In this document: positions 1-12,200 of the stretch, one piece after another | Layout of the letters: the number at the start of each line of letters is the position of its first letter | Numbering within the stretch: the stretch's first letter is position 1 | Assembly: GCA_037501455.1 (NCBI GenBank) | Contig: CM074861.1 | Span: forward strand, 99,859,001-99,923,000 | Direction: 5' to 3' | Length of the DNA stretch: 64,000 nt | Source of the DNA: Lantana camara | Taxonomy: Eukaryota > Streptophyta > Magnoliopsida > Lamiales > Verbenaceae | The notes under the pieces: model-generated | Told to the model about the DNA's origin: nothing | The model's input: the letters and a program-made list of their open reading frames with translations, nothing else | Databases searched by the model: none | Made by a program: the position numbers and the translations under genes

Positions 1-1408
1 TAGAACTTTCGGATTGAAAAAAACTTCTGGGTCCGGAGAACTGCTAAAAAGAGCCCAACATATGTACATCGAGGCCCAAGAATTGGGCCCATTGATTCAA
101 TGACAATTGTAGCAAGTATGCCAACCACGCTTTCTATTCCAAACCTTTGACCTTGACAGAGACGCTCTTTTGTGACAACGACTTTGGTTTTCCGAAGTTG
201 ACTGATGCGATCACAAGTGCAGACCGCGACCGCGACCACGTCCGCATCTCGCAGAAGAAGAAAACGTCGAAAATAGCCTTTTGGTGTTCAATTGGATTTT
301 GATACTCATATTCTTTTTGCGGAGTTCGCCAACCACCCACAATTTGGAAGAAAATTGATCAGGAAGATTTAATATCCGCCCTACATTTTTGTTATGTTTT
401 AATCGGAGTTTATTTGATGAATTAGTTGTGTTGAGAAGTGCCAAATTTGAGTGATTTTCTTAATTTGTGAGTTGGGACTTTTTTGCGAAGTTGTCAGCCG
501 TAGAAATTTTGATATCCTATGTCGCAGTAGCGAATGAGAGTAGAAAATGCCATTTTTGCATTTGAAAAATGATTTTATGGACACAATTCCTTATCCTTTA
601 ATGTTATGGAGCAAAAAAATGGGGAAGAGGTGTCCCGAGTTTCTCTGTCCTCAATGCATATTATTGGGGGAGTGTCAAATTTAACACGATGCGTGATTTT
701 ATATTTTGCCTCTAATATGCTGAAACACAAGGAACATATACAACCAAAAAATAAAAGGGGTATAAACAATAAAGAATCCAAAATAAGGGGTTAATAAAAA
801 TATTGAAACTACTAGAATCTAGGAGATTTGATGTAAATATTAGAATTTTGTGCCAATGTAGCATTTTTTTGGTTTTGCAAAGAGTACTGTTTTATTTTTA
901 TGACCTAATTTTAAGTTTAGAGTTTATGAAAAAAAAAAAAGCTTAGAGTTTATGGGTATGCATGTTTTTATTAGAATGCTATTTATTATACTTAGGGGAT
1001 ACTTTAGGGATTACCAATATTTGAAATATTAGTTTAAATAAAATATAAATATTAAATTAAATTATAAATTTCCAAATTAAAAGATACAGATTTAAGGAAC
1101 ATTACAAATATATACTTACAGTTTATTATAGCAACATATCTCTGGAAGAATTAGAATTTTTAAGAACAATATTATCGGCGCCATTAAAATTTAATACAAT
1201 AATTAGTGGTTGAGGTAATTTATGAGAGAGAATGTAAATTTTAGGGTATTCGTAATTTTTCAAACATCCCTAATTGTGATTATAATCTATTAATTTGACT
1301 ATATTTCAACCGTATTGTCAGATGGCAAATGCATAAGCAACCGTATTTATGTCCCTTATGACACCAGTAAAAGTCGATCCAGCAACGTTGGGTGAAGGAC
1401 AACTATGG

Positions 1409-1750
1409 TATCTCCAGCAAAGATCTGCTCTGTCAAGAGAATGGCTGTTGATGAAGCGAAACGTGTTAGCTTACATTTTCAAGACTACGTATACACAGAT
1501 CACATTTATGGCTCTTCTTACTTTCCTGTGTTCTTTCGAACTGAGATGAAGCACGGTCACGTAGATGACGGAGGCAAAGTTTATGGTGCCCTTTCTTCAG
1601 CCTCATCAATGTCATGTTTAATGGAATAGCACAACTTGCAATGGCCATTTTGCTATACTGATTTGGCTCCTCAAGATTCCAATTTCCATCATGGAGTTTG
1701 GAATTTGGATTATTCTGACATATTATACCGTTAGATTTGCGCTTCTTGTT
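1409..1750 (+). pseudogene. PDR/ABCG-type ABC transporter fragment (pseudogene)
   Basis: Three forward frames, read in turn, match consecutive parts of the first transmembrane domain of plant pleiotropic drug resistance (ABCG) transporters: SREWLLMKRN and YIFKTT, then FFRTEMKHG and DDGGKVYGAL, then FFSLINVMFNG and LAMAI, then IMEFGIWIILTYYTV. The frame changes show at least two frameshifts, and the rest of a ~1,400-residue transporter is absent. Intact relatives are plasma-membrane exporters of secondary metabolites. Here it is a relic, and it recurs with the same lesions at 62743-63084, so the decay preceded the duplication. Family assignment is by recognised motifs. Confidence 0.8.
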
Positions 1751-2169
1751 AGTTGGTGAGCTTTTTATACAAGTGTTTCGTAAGTGTAAAAATATGCTTT
1801 AGTTCATAATTCACAATTAAATTGAACTAAAGAAATTCTACAGGTTTATGCCGTAGACGTGGAGTTATCAGATACCTAGCAGCCACAGTGACACATGCTG
1901 AAGTCTGAAGATATGGATACTGTGATTGTGACTGATCCAAAGTTTGTGGGGATGAAAACGAGCATGTAACCAAGTGCGTGAATGCCTACTTGATTGACCA
2001 TGGAGAGACATGCATATCATCATTTATCTTGATGCAGTAAAAATGGCTAAGATCCATGCAAAAGAAGTAGGATAATTGATGTTGATGGTGCTAGCGGCAC
2101 TATAAAGCCATCCAAGGAAGTTTAAAAGTAGGAAACTGTACATGTATTACAATGACGTATCTTCAAGTT

Positions 2170-2265
2170 CGGCCTAATTACACAAACTTCCCCTCGGCAT
2201 ATGCTAGGGGAAGTTTTTGTAATATATCTCAAACTAAGGGGAGGTTTGTGTAATTAGATCAAACA
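2170..2265. repeat. Short inverted-repeat element (MITE-like)
   Basis: The motif aattacacaaacttccccT is followed about 25-70 bp later by its near reverse complements (aggggaagtttttgtaat, then aggggaggtttgtgtaatt). This makes a compact foldback. It recurs in the outer duplicate at about 63504-63599. No coding content; superfamily not assigned. Confidence 0.5.
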
Positions 2266-2575
2266 TCAGGAAAACACCGTGGATACATGAAGAAGGGCTG
2301 TCTGCACGATTCACCAACCAAGCAAAGATATTTTCGAGTCCCCTCATCTCTGCTTGTAGCAGTGGAAAGAAGTTTTTATAACCTAGACAGGGTGGCCGGA
2401 ATGTACTCGGCCGTACTTTATGCATGTTAAGAGGTAACTTCAATGGAAATATTTACATTTTCGATATGCATAAATAACCATCAATAAAACTCCATACTTT
2501 GGTCAGTGTACATAATATCACTTCTTGATCTCATATATGTCACTTTCCTTACTCTTGTATCTGAGCTAATTTTCC

Positions 2576-2806
2576 AAGGTAAAGGTGATAAAAATGCATT
2601 AGTGCCTGGCGGCATTCGTATAGGTTTGCCTGCTATGTCTACGAGAGGATTTGGTGAAAATGAATTCATTTCAATTGCATATTTATTCGTGAAGGTGTGC
2701 ATTGCAAATCACTCTAGAAGCAAAGAAATCAGTTTCAGGATCTAAGCTCCAGGATTTTATGAAATTTGTCACTTGTCCCAGCTTTCTTTACTTAGAAAAC
2801 CATAAT
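2576..2806 (+). pseudogene. Plastid-type serine hydroxymethyltransferase C-terminal fragment
   Basis: The forward translation gives GDKNALVPGGIRIGLPAMST followed by RGFGENEFISIA. After two frame changes it reads IREGV and then LEAKKSVSGSKLQDFMKFV. These are the conserved C-terminal motifs of SHMT, closest to what I recall of the plastid isoform (GDKxALVPGGIRIG). The PLP-lysine region and the N-terminal two thirds are missing. Frameshifts near 2680-2725 mark a pseudogene. The enzyme normally interconverts serine and glycine in one-carbon metabolism. The start of the same fragment appears at the end of the window in the duplicate. Confidence 0.85.
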
Positions 2807-3198
2807 AGAAAAGTGTAACTATAAGGAGAAAACGAATAAACAAAGATGAGTAGAATACTTTCCTGTTAGTAGTACGGATAAGACATTGTACCACCCTTTC
2901 AATTTTCACAGATGAACACGAACATGAGCAGAGATAACGTAAATAAAAATAACCATATATCCAGAAAAAACATTGATGATACTCACATGAAGCACAATTC
3001 CACATCATGAAGATTTAAGATGATGACCGTTTATACATATGAGATATTCTCAGTTTATTGAAATCAGATGCATATGTCGTTATTATAACATGGAAAGATA
3101 ATTCAAAGGACCAAACAACAATATTTTTCAAATTGCCAATTCACATAATGAGAACAGAAAGAAATAAACAAAATTTGCAACCATTTCTCTTATTCATA

Positions 3199-3312
3199 TC
3201 ACAAAAATTTAGCACCAACTAGGCTGAATCCAACAAGCGTTGAGTTGATATCTTGAACCATAAAAATGTCTCGACGAATCTCCACTCCCAGAAAGATGCC
3301 ATTTCCCCGTCT
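3199..3312 (-). pseudogene. Possible terminal exon of an unrecognised gene
   Basis: On the minus strand an AG acceptor after a pyrimidine-rich run is followed by 37 open codons ending in TGA. The peptide begins RRGNGIFLGVEIRRDIF and ends STLVGFSLVGAKFL. It reads like protein, but I do not recognise the family. Sequence further upstream on that strand (to about 3530) has stops in this frame. Treat as a weak gene relic. Confidence 0.25.
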
Positions 3313-4836
3313 CTAAAGAGAAGAACACAAATTCAGACCCACATAACAAAGGTAAATATATTTTGTTCCTCATTTCGGGGCTTGTCACCCGTACAGAGAA
3401 GGAAGAAGATCGACTCAGATATAAACTGTAATTCCCCAAACTCGTCATGGTTTCCCAAGCCTTTTCAAGTTGATTGAGCCTGCAAACAACAACACTTTCT
3501 GGGAAACTTTTTAAAAGTAGTCTACTTTTCAAACATCTTTACAAAACTAGCATAAAACGTTTATTTGAAAAGCGTTTTCCAAAAACCATGACACAGTTGA
3601 TATTTTCTTACAAATCAATACAAGAAATTTTGAGCTATATAACTTTGAGCTATATATTTTTTCAATAATGCCTACGTGTGATTAATAACCCTAAGAAACT
3701 TTTGCCTCCACTTTAGATGAAACAAAACCATATTCGAACATTTTCTTTGTGGTATATATAATTGCATATCCATGAAAACTTCATGAAATTTTATTATGTG
3801 CATCATCTACTCTACAAATGATTCTACAAATTTATTATTTCACGTTTGACACTTGTAGCTACATTTGTTCCACTAGATTATCTTTTCTTGTGTATATAAT
3901 TCAAAATTTTTATATGCTCTTTAACTATTTGGATATGTGAATCGGACAAAAATATATATATATTTTTATGTGTGATTAGTAATTACACAAAACTTTGATT
4001 TGCATATTTTTCAATGAGGTCTATGTGTGATTTGTATATTTTTCAATGAGCTCTATCTGTGATTAATAACTATTAGAAGACTTTTGTCCACAAGTTCAGA
4101 TGGAAGAAAACTACATCCGAACCTTTTTCTTAATAGTCATTAAACTGCTTGATTTCAAGTTCAGTAGTGATTTCAATCAAGTAGTATGTTCTTTGGAGAT
4201 AAATTCCCCATAACTATTTCGTTGTTGTCGGCCAAATGGCCAATTGCTGAAGCAATTTGCCTTATGATCTGAAGTATCATATTCACGTTAGGTGGATCTC
4301 CGACATTTTGACAGATCTGTGTCAGCAAGCTCCAGCACTAATGCCATGCGGTCGTCATAGTATCCTATCATCCGTAAGATGTTAGGATGATTACATGCGA
4401 GGACAATCACAGAAAATCAAAACTCAAAATCAGATAAGGTTTAAGGTTGAAACATCCGAAAGCCCTTCATGTCGAAGCTCAAGATCAGATATTGACAAAT
4501 CTGTGGTAATTGGAAAAGAGATTTGCACATTCAAGGAATTTGTGAACTATTGACATAAGGCCAACTCATACTATGTAGTAGCAAATGTACTCTATTCAAA
4601 TTCAAATTTGTAATAATCAAACACAAACTTGACTATTACAAATTGTTTTATGTTTTTACTAAAAAACCAAAATAGTCAACAAAGACGATAAGTTTTAGCT
4701 TCTAAGTTTATTTTTTTTCAATTAAATATGTTTTTTTAGAATGTTATTAGTGTTTTTTTTTTTTGTTAACACCAATGGCGGAGCCACCTTGTTTTGAGGG
4801 GTACACTTGACCCCCTCGACTTTTTTTTTTTATTAT

Positions 4837-4841
<5 letters not shown>

Positions 4842-4873
<32 letters not shown>
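4842..4873. repeat. TA dinucleotide microsatellite
   Basis: Uninterrupted alternating TA in an AT-rich spacer about 100 bp before the breakpoint of the inner duplication. Confidence 0.9.
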
Positions 4874-4876
<3 letters not shown>

Positions 4877-4972
4877 GGGTTGAAATTTTATTATTATTAT
4901 ATTTATATTTAATTTTAAAATTAAAATTAACATTAGTTGGGGTCAATATAATAAATTATTAATAATTGAGAC

Positions 4973-5628
4973 TCCAAGAACACGCGAGTCATAGCCCATT
5001 TTGGTGCTATGATCCTTCAGCCGAAGCCGGTCACAGGTAACGCATGGTATCGATCAACTACCTCCGATGATAACATGTGCACCCATAGAGGGCGCGAGAT
5101 AGGTTCACCGTCGGCCCTTGCCTTCTCAGATCCCCTACCCACGTTGCGTCGGATCCCTTTCCATTGGAAATAAGCCAAAGGGGAACAATAAACACGCACT
5201 TGATTAATGCAATGCATGCAAAACATTTATCATTACCATTTTCCAAGAGCATGAACGCACGCGAGAATATATATATATATACCTATCTATTAAATACGTG
5301 ATTGTCTATCGTTTTATTAATTATGTTGAAAAGGAAATTCCAATATATATATATTATTCTACATGCGGGTAACAATCCAAAACATGAAGGTCATACGGGT
5401 TTAAGTATTGGTTACAGCAAGAGAATAAATCTCACCTGGATAACCTCAACAAAAAAGATGACAGGACAAGCAACCTAGACCACAGGTCCTCAGGAGGATC
5501 ACCTAGACAAATGACACGATTACCAATACAATTAAACTCAATAAAACTAAGTATATATAGGCTCTCGGCAATGTATAAGGATTATATGAAATAGTATTAG
5601 ATGCATTACGAGTCATGAAAGGGCGTGA
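4973..5628. mobile_element. LTR fragment (copy A of outer LTR)
   Basis: Corresponds to 36115-36770 in the intact LTR that starts at 35360. The 5' 755 bp of that LTR are missing here, removed at the duplication breakpoint. The piece runs up to the CACTA terminus at 5629. Confidence 0.8.
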
Positions 5629-5662
5629 CACTACTAGAAAACATGGTTTTTATAACCGAATT

Positions 5663-8516
5663 TGTAGCTCCCCGAGCGTCGAGACACCACATCCCCCGCA
5701 CCATAGCCCGGCCTACATACGAAATGGGCAATCAGTATGCACACCAAGCTATAGCGAACGGAAGACAAGCAAAATTAACACCTAGCTAGGCGGCTCTAGA
5801 TAGACAGTCGTCAAAGAAACAGGCGGTAGCGGAAGCAAAAGTAAACATTCAACATGCAATGGCCACAGGCCAACATTAATTAAAACATGTAATTCGGTTT
5901 CAATAACAAAATTCACCCAGATAAGGCACAAGACCAAATAAAACAACTACATTAGGCTCACAGGCCACAATGATATATCAATACCTAAAACATTAATCAA
6001 GAACATGAGTTACCCTGTATTAAACAAATGCAAAGATGAGCTTGAAGCAATCCTAAATAAATTAAACTTGACTCGAGAAGTAAAACACGGCTCACACGCC
6101 GCCTAGCTGACTCCAACCTGCAGCCAATAAGGTAACAAGAAACAGAACAAGAGGGTCAGTCGAGCGACTGGTGAGGCGGAAGAGATATAATAGATAAATA
6201 CACGATGCAATAGGTAGAGACATGCCATGCTATAACAAGCTGTCTCAATCCGATATAGCCTAAATTTTCAATAATAAAGCCGTCATTTACTTTAGTCTCA
6301 CTTTCAAGAACAAGACAATCATTCATTTTCAAGAACGATGGCGTATACTTTCCCGGCTCCTCTTCCCACGTTGCCTCGGGCCCTTACCCCACTCAAACAT
6401 GTAAGTGGAGCTCCACCAAAACACGCGAATGTGGAGTTTCAAGAACAAGCACTCGGTTATGCAATGCATACAAGAAACTTTCCATTTTGACAATTAAGTC
6501 ATGAACACACGCACAAGAATCTATATGTATAACCCATTTGTTACTTGAAATCCATTTACAATAAAAATCGAGAATACAGTAATCAATCACGTATTTATTA
6601 GATAGGTATACATATATGTATAATATTTCGGGAAACAATTCCAATTTGTGTAGGCTATACGGGTATAGGTTATTGGTTACAGCAAGAAGATAAACCTCAC
6701 CTGACAAGCGACAGGACATGAGAAGGATACAAGATAGTGGCTAATCGACCGATGATCTCCGCCTTGGAGAAGAACTGGACAAGAAAGGAAACAATGTGTA
6801 CTCGTGAGACGAGACTCAATAATGATACCAAATATGATGCACGGCAATGCTCATGTAATTAAATAAAACTATCTCAACACCTTAATAACCAAATAAATTG
6901 GCAATCAAGTGGCACTTAAACATGTATGAGAACCAATTAACATCTAAGAGATGAAATTAATCTCGAGGAGTCACGCATTCATATCAGTCAAACATTTCAA
7001 GTTCAATTCGTATAGGGCATGGAGTCACACAAACATGGTTGAGCAATTAAGCACCAAGAAGTGTCATATAGGAGTATAATTATCAATGAACCAAATATAT
7101 ATATCATACAATTCACATACGGGAGCCAAGAGAGTGGAAGGAATGCAAGAAGAGAAGTTTTAATGAAGTTGGGCAAAAACTGACAATTTTCGGAAATGCG
7201 CATGCTGTAGGAAAACCGGAATATCTTGAGTTCTAGAATCTGGAATTGAGTTTTGTTTGTTGGGTAAGAAACTAGACACAAAGATCTTTCTGATGATATA
7301 TGACTCATTTTCTAGTTCAAAGCGAGGAGAAAATGACACAAGCTTGAAGTTAGGTGAATGCAGATTTCCGACGAAGTGGTGACACCAAATTAAAATGGAT
7401 ATATCTCTCAAACTAGAAAAGATATTGAGGTGATTCCAATTTCAGAGTGTTCTACACTGAAAAAAGTTGATTGTATGCAAAAATTAGGTCAATCGGAGTT
7501 CATTTGAGGGGGTGGGGAAAATACAAGGAAAAATCTACCCGGTCGGGAAAAAAGAGTGCAGAAAACTCTCTGGGCTAAAGTACCCGCCCGGGTACTTTTC
7601 TTCATGAAATTTAGCAGGCCGGGGAAGGTATTTTCAGCTGCAAAACGAGGAGAAACAGGGGAAAACAGGGGAGGAAGGGAAAAGGGAGCAAAGTCACCAC
7701 AAAACTCGCCTAAAACACTCCAAAACAATCATATAACATGCATATAACTCATATATACCAATTAGGCATCATATACTTCATGGAAACATGCTTTGATCAA
7801 CCAAAACTTATCCAACAAACCCATATGTGATCATGATCCTTCTCACTCAAACTCAAGAATTATGCATGAAATTCAAGTTGCTAGCTCATGATCATGCTTC
7901 TACTAGCTCAAATCCAAGTTATCAATGTAAAACCATAACCCTAGCTCCACTTATGAAATTCAAGAATCAATCATAATCTCATCTATACCTTGAATGCAAG
8001 AAAGGAAGGATGAAATGATGTTGGGATGATGATGCTTCCAAGATATGAAATTTCCTCCTTGAATTCAAGCTTGAAATGATCAAATTTCCTCCTTCTCTTC
8101 TTGGTGTTTGGATCGTGACTAAGTGTGTGTGAGTGTGTGAAATTCTTTGGATGAAAATAGAATGAAATGGAATGGAATGGAAGAGATGGGATGATATTTA
8201 CAAAAGTCTTCCAAGAATGTGCATGACTCATCAATTTTTGCACTTAAGTCCCTCAATTATTTGAAGTCATGTAATCAAGTTTCATCTCATGGCAATTGAT
8301 CATTTAACTCGATTCATATTAATGCAATTAAGTCCACACATTTAAGGAATGATCAAGCAAGGACACATATTTGCATTTAGTCACATTGACAATTAATTCA
8401 CGTAAAATTTCACTTTAACGATAATTTCATATAAGTTCATGGAAATAGAATGCATCTAATGTTATGAAATTTATATAACATCACATAGTGCCTAAATGGA
8501 AAACCAGGGCATTACA
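5663..8516. mobile_element. Solo-LTR-like element with 5-bp TSD GAATT (copy A)
   Basis: Starts TGTAGC and ends ATTACA, and is flanked by perfect 5-bp duplications GAATT (5658-5662 and 8517-8521). The 2,854-bp body has no gag-pol coding. It shares motifs (crossing 'tagcaaacgggagac'-type blocks near its start and purine-rich blocks) with the other LTRs here, so all appear to be one family of large LTRs. It is inserted 34 bp inside the CACTA left end. Duplicate at 36805-39658. Confidence 0.85.
7580..7603. repeat. CG-rich perfect palindrome in the LTR
   Basis: An 18-bp near-palindrome, agtacccgcccgggtact, sits in the GC-rich part of the LTR. It occupies a place comparable to the palindrome array of the related LTR at 23189-25603. 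It recurs in copy B near 38722-38745. It may be a protein-binding site; that is inference only. Confidence 0.5.
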
Positions 8517-8990
8517 GAATTTGCAAACGAAAAAGGGCCTTTTGTAACCGAAAAATAGTGTTTGGCAACCAAATTGCAACCGAAAAATTCGGTTGCAAAA
8601 ACCCTGGTTGCAAAAGTTAGTAACCGATTTTTACAACCGAATTGTTTGCAGCCAAAATAGCAACCGGATTTTCGGTTGCAAAAAGCCCAGATGTTGCATG
8701 TCAGCCACGTCACTTTGCAACCGAATATTCGGTTGCATAGGTATGACTATTTTTGCAACCGAATATTTGGTTGTAAATCTAACGTGGCACATTCTTGTTG
8801 CAACCGAATTTTTTGTTGCAAAGTAGTTAAAAAGTGTGGCAATTTTGCAACAAAAATTCGATTGCAAAAGTATATTATTTTGTATTTTTTTAATTAATTT
8901 GCAACCGAATTTCAATTGCAAAAGACAAATTATTTTTTATTTAAATTTATTTACAACCGAATATCTATTACAAAAAATGAATTTTCAATT
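8517..8990. repeat. CACTA left subterminal repeat array
   Basis: At least ten short copies of the motif TTGCAACCGAA or its complement TTCGGTTGCAA occur here, many paired as mini-palindromes such as gcaaccgaatattcggttgc. CACTA (En/Spm) elements carry such arrays next to their termini as transposase-binding sites. The same motif recurs at the right end in copy B (48957-49558), which ties both ends to one element. Confidence 0.8.
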
Positions 8991-9227
8991 GTAAAATAGG
9001 TTCAAATTTACAACTAAAATTTCAGGAGCATTATCTAAAATTTAATATTCTAAACAGAAACAACTATTCAAATGATTCTCCGACATAAAAACACTACAAA
9101 AATTCTCCAACATATGCAAATACATCAATAGTATAACATTTACAAATATGTCAAGAATCCAACATCTACAAATGCAACAATAATCTATATCAAAAAGTTC
9201 CATACTCAACATCATGAAATGCGTCTT

Positions 9228-12200
9228 TGTAGCGCCCCGAGCGTGGAGCCACCACATCCCCCGCACCATAGCTCGGCCCACATACGAAATGGGTAATTCG
9301 TACGCACACCAAACTATAGCGAACGGGAGACAAGCAAAATTAACACCTAGCTAGGCGGCTCTAGACGGACAGTCGTGAAAGCAACAGGCTGTAGCGAAAG
9401 CAAAAGCAAACATTAAGCATTGCAATGGCCATGGGGCCAACATTAATTAAAACATGAAATTCGATTCCGATAACAAAATATGTCCAGATAAGGCGCACGA
9501 CTAGTAAAAACAACTACACTAGGCTCACAGGCCACAATGATATATCAATACTTAATCAAGAACATGAGTTACCCTATGTTAAACAAATGTAAAGATGAGC
9601 TTGAAGAAATCCTAAATAGACTTGACTCGAGAAGTAAAACACGACTCACACGCCGCCTAGCCGACTCCAACCTGCAACCAATAAGGTAACAAGAAACAGA
9701 AAAAGAGAGGGTCAGTCGAGCGACTGGTGAGGCGGAAGGAATATAATAGATATATACACGATGCAATAGGTAGAGAGATGCAATGCAATAACAAGATGCC
9801 TCGATCCGATATAGCCTCAATTTTCGATAATAAACCATCATTTACTTTAGTCTCAATTTTCAATAGCAAGACAATCATTTATTTTCAAGAACGATAGCGT
9901 ACACCGGATTAAGGGTTTCAATCAATCAGTGGGTACCGAGTTATACCCTGTCTCCAACCTTTACTCCACAATCAATCAAGAACAAGAACAATAACAAGAA
10001 ACCATCCTTCTGCCTCCGGGTGACGGAAGAGGTAGCTAACCCCCTAACCATCCAATAACACTCGAGTCATAGCCCATTTCGGTACTATGCTCCTTCGGCG
10101 TACCGGTCACAGTAGACACGCGTATTATCAACTACCTCCGATGATAATACGGGCCCCCGTAGAGGTCGCGATTAAGGTTCTCCGTCGGCCCGTTGCCTCC
10201 CCGGATCACCTCGTACACGTTGCCTCGGATCCCTTCCCAATGGAATTACCATTGAGGATTCATTTAACAAGCACTCGTTCATGCAATGCATGTAAAACAC
10301 TTTCGTTTCATTTGTTTGAAGTCATGAACTCACTCGAGAACATATATATATAACCCCTTTGATACTTGCAATACGCTTTTAATAAAATCCATAACATGGT
10401 AATCAATCACATATCTACTATAGTATACATATACATATAATAGGCCACAAGCGAGTAGCAAAACCAATTCGTGTAGGTTGTATAGGTATAGGCTATTGGT
10501 TGCAGCAAGAAGATAAACCTCACCTTTTCATCTTACCGACAGTTTACCAAAAGAGGGTGAGAGGTACTCAATCGGAACATGACCTATTTGAAGTGGACCT
10601 GTGTAACGAGACATGACACGTGAGACTTAGACTCAATCATAGACCAATTACGACGCACGACAATGATCAAAAGATGTTGTGAAATGATATGGGATGGCAA
10701 GACATGTACACGAGAAATATAACATGGTAGGATATGTCGTGAACATGATCATGCGCACAATTAATGTTACACGCACAATTAAACAAGTATTAAAGTTCTA
10801 GACGTGTCATACCTATATGACTTTAGGCACGTAAGAGCATTCATTCCATAAATCATCATATAAACATATCTTAATATTATACAATTATAACACATGCATT
10901 TAGAAATATTAAATCGTATAATTTCATACTCAATCGATCCAATCTCATTTCAATATAATTTAACTATATATGATACCAATTTTACAGTTTCACCACAACT
11001 CTCCAGGTAACTATCAAACACATAAAATACAATTGTATAATTAATACGAATTAATTGGAGGAGCACTTAAATATAAATCATGTAATCAATTAATGACCAA
11101 TACTTCAAGAATTATACACAGCTTATAATTTATAAACTATTACATATATGCATCCCCGGAACTTCATGCACACACACGCAATTTAATTCAATACAATTTC
11201 ACAAAGTTAATGGTAACATATATTTAATAATACTAGTTCATGCATATATCTTAGATCCACAAACCAATTGCATGATGTTTATCATAATATGAAAAATACA
11301 CTTACACAGCACTTGTACAGCCAATTTATAAGGCAACACATACAATTAACCAATATAATATATCATTAATTTATTAATTAGTAGGTTGGTTTAACAAGAA
11401 CGTTAATTAAACTAATCTAATTGAACCAAATCCTAACATTTACAATTAACAACTTACAATAGCTTAGTACAAATAACTAAAATAAAGGAATTGAACTAAC
11501 ACACTAATTGCAATATGCTCTTTACCGATGTCCATCATTTACAACATTTCATTATGGATGCATACATATGCAATTATACCTGCCACACAAGTCAGATATC
11601 TCAAAATGAAGTTCGTATACAATTTATTAAACCATTTCAGAGATCTCATACTTTATAAAAGTCTATTATATACAAACAAACAAGTTTAAGAAAGGTTACA
11701 CTAGTTTTCAGTAAATTACACTTACACCCCCTTAAGTGTTTAAAGTAGCTTGTCAAATTCGAACTAAATGAAACAAACACAATTATATTCGAGCATTCAC
11801 GTTTGTATTACATATAGAGAGAGTGTATAAGTCTTACAAGTTAGAAGAGAGTATAGTAAAAGCATGGAAATAGGTTGGGTCAAACATCAATAATATGGCT
11901 TAGTTTTAGGATCAAATACTCAAATAAGCAACTAGTGCAGAAACTTTTTACATGCACACATTGTAGGAAAATCGTCATAACTTATAGCTCGGAAGGTATT
12001 TTAAGGATCCGTAAAATTCTTAGTAAACTAGACAACCATAACTTTCAAATGGCATAGGCCCCAATTCCTAAATATTTCTGTACTAATACAGATTTCAATG
12101 TAAATTTGGGACAAGACAGCAACTCAACTGCAGTGACATATTTCAAAGGAAAATTCGTTTACCATATTAAACGAAGTCGGAAAATTCTGAAAATGTACAG

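Larger units (their letters stand above)
1..2666. repeat. Outer direct duplication, copy 1
   Basis: This stretch matches 61335-64000 at an offset of 61,334 bp with only a few substitutions. A 1-bp indel in the T run near 189 and another near 1274 cancel each other. Both copies carry the same decayed transporter and SHMT fragments. Base 1 differs from 61335, but one base cannot show whether the repeat ends there. The right end of the repeat lies beyond the window. Confidence 0.95.
2810..4972. other. Gene-poor stretch
   Basis: No confident gene is visible. The stretch holds a possible minus-strand terminal exon (3199-3312), AT-rich sequence, a phrase near 4774 (aatggcggagccacc) that resembles dispersed plant repeats, and a TA microsatellite at about 4842-4873. 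The inner duplication starts abruptly at 4973. Confidence 0.6.

Noticed and set aside
7489..7747. Open frames on both strands, repeated at 38631-38889
   Set aside because: Within a GC-rich LTR segment and duplicated with it. No recognised domain.
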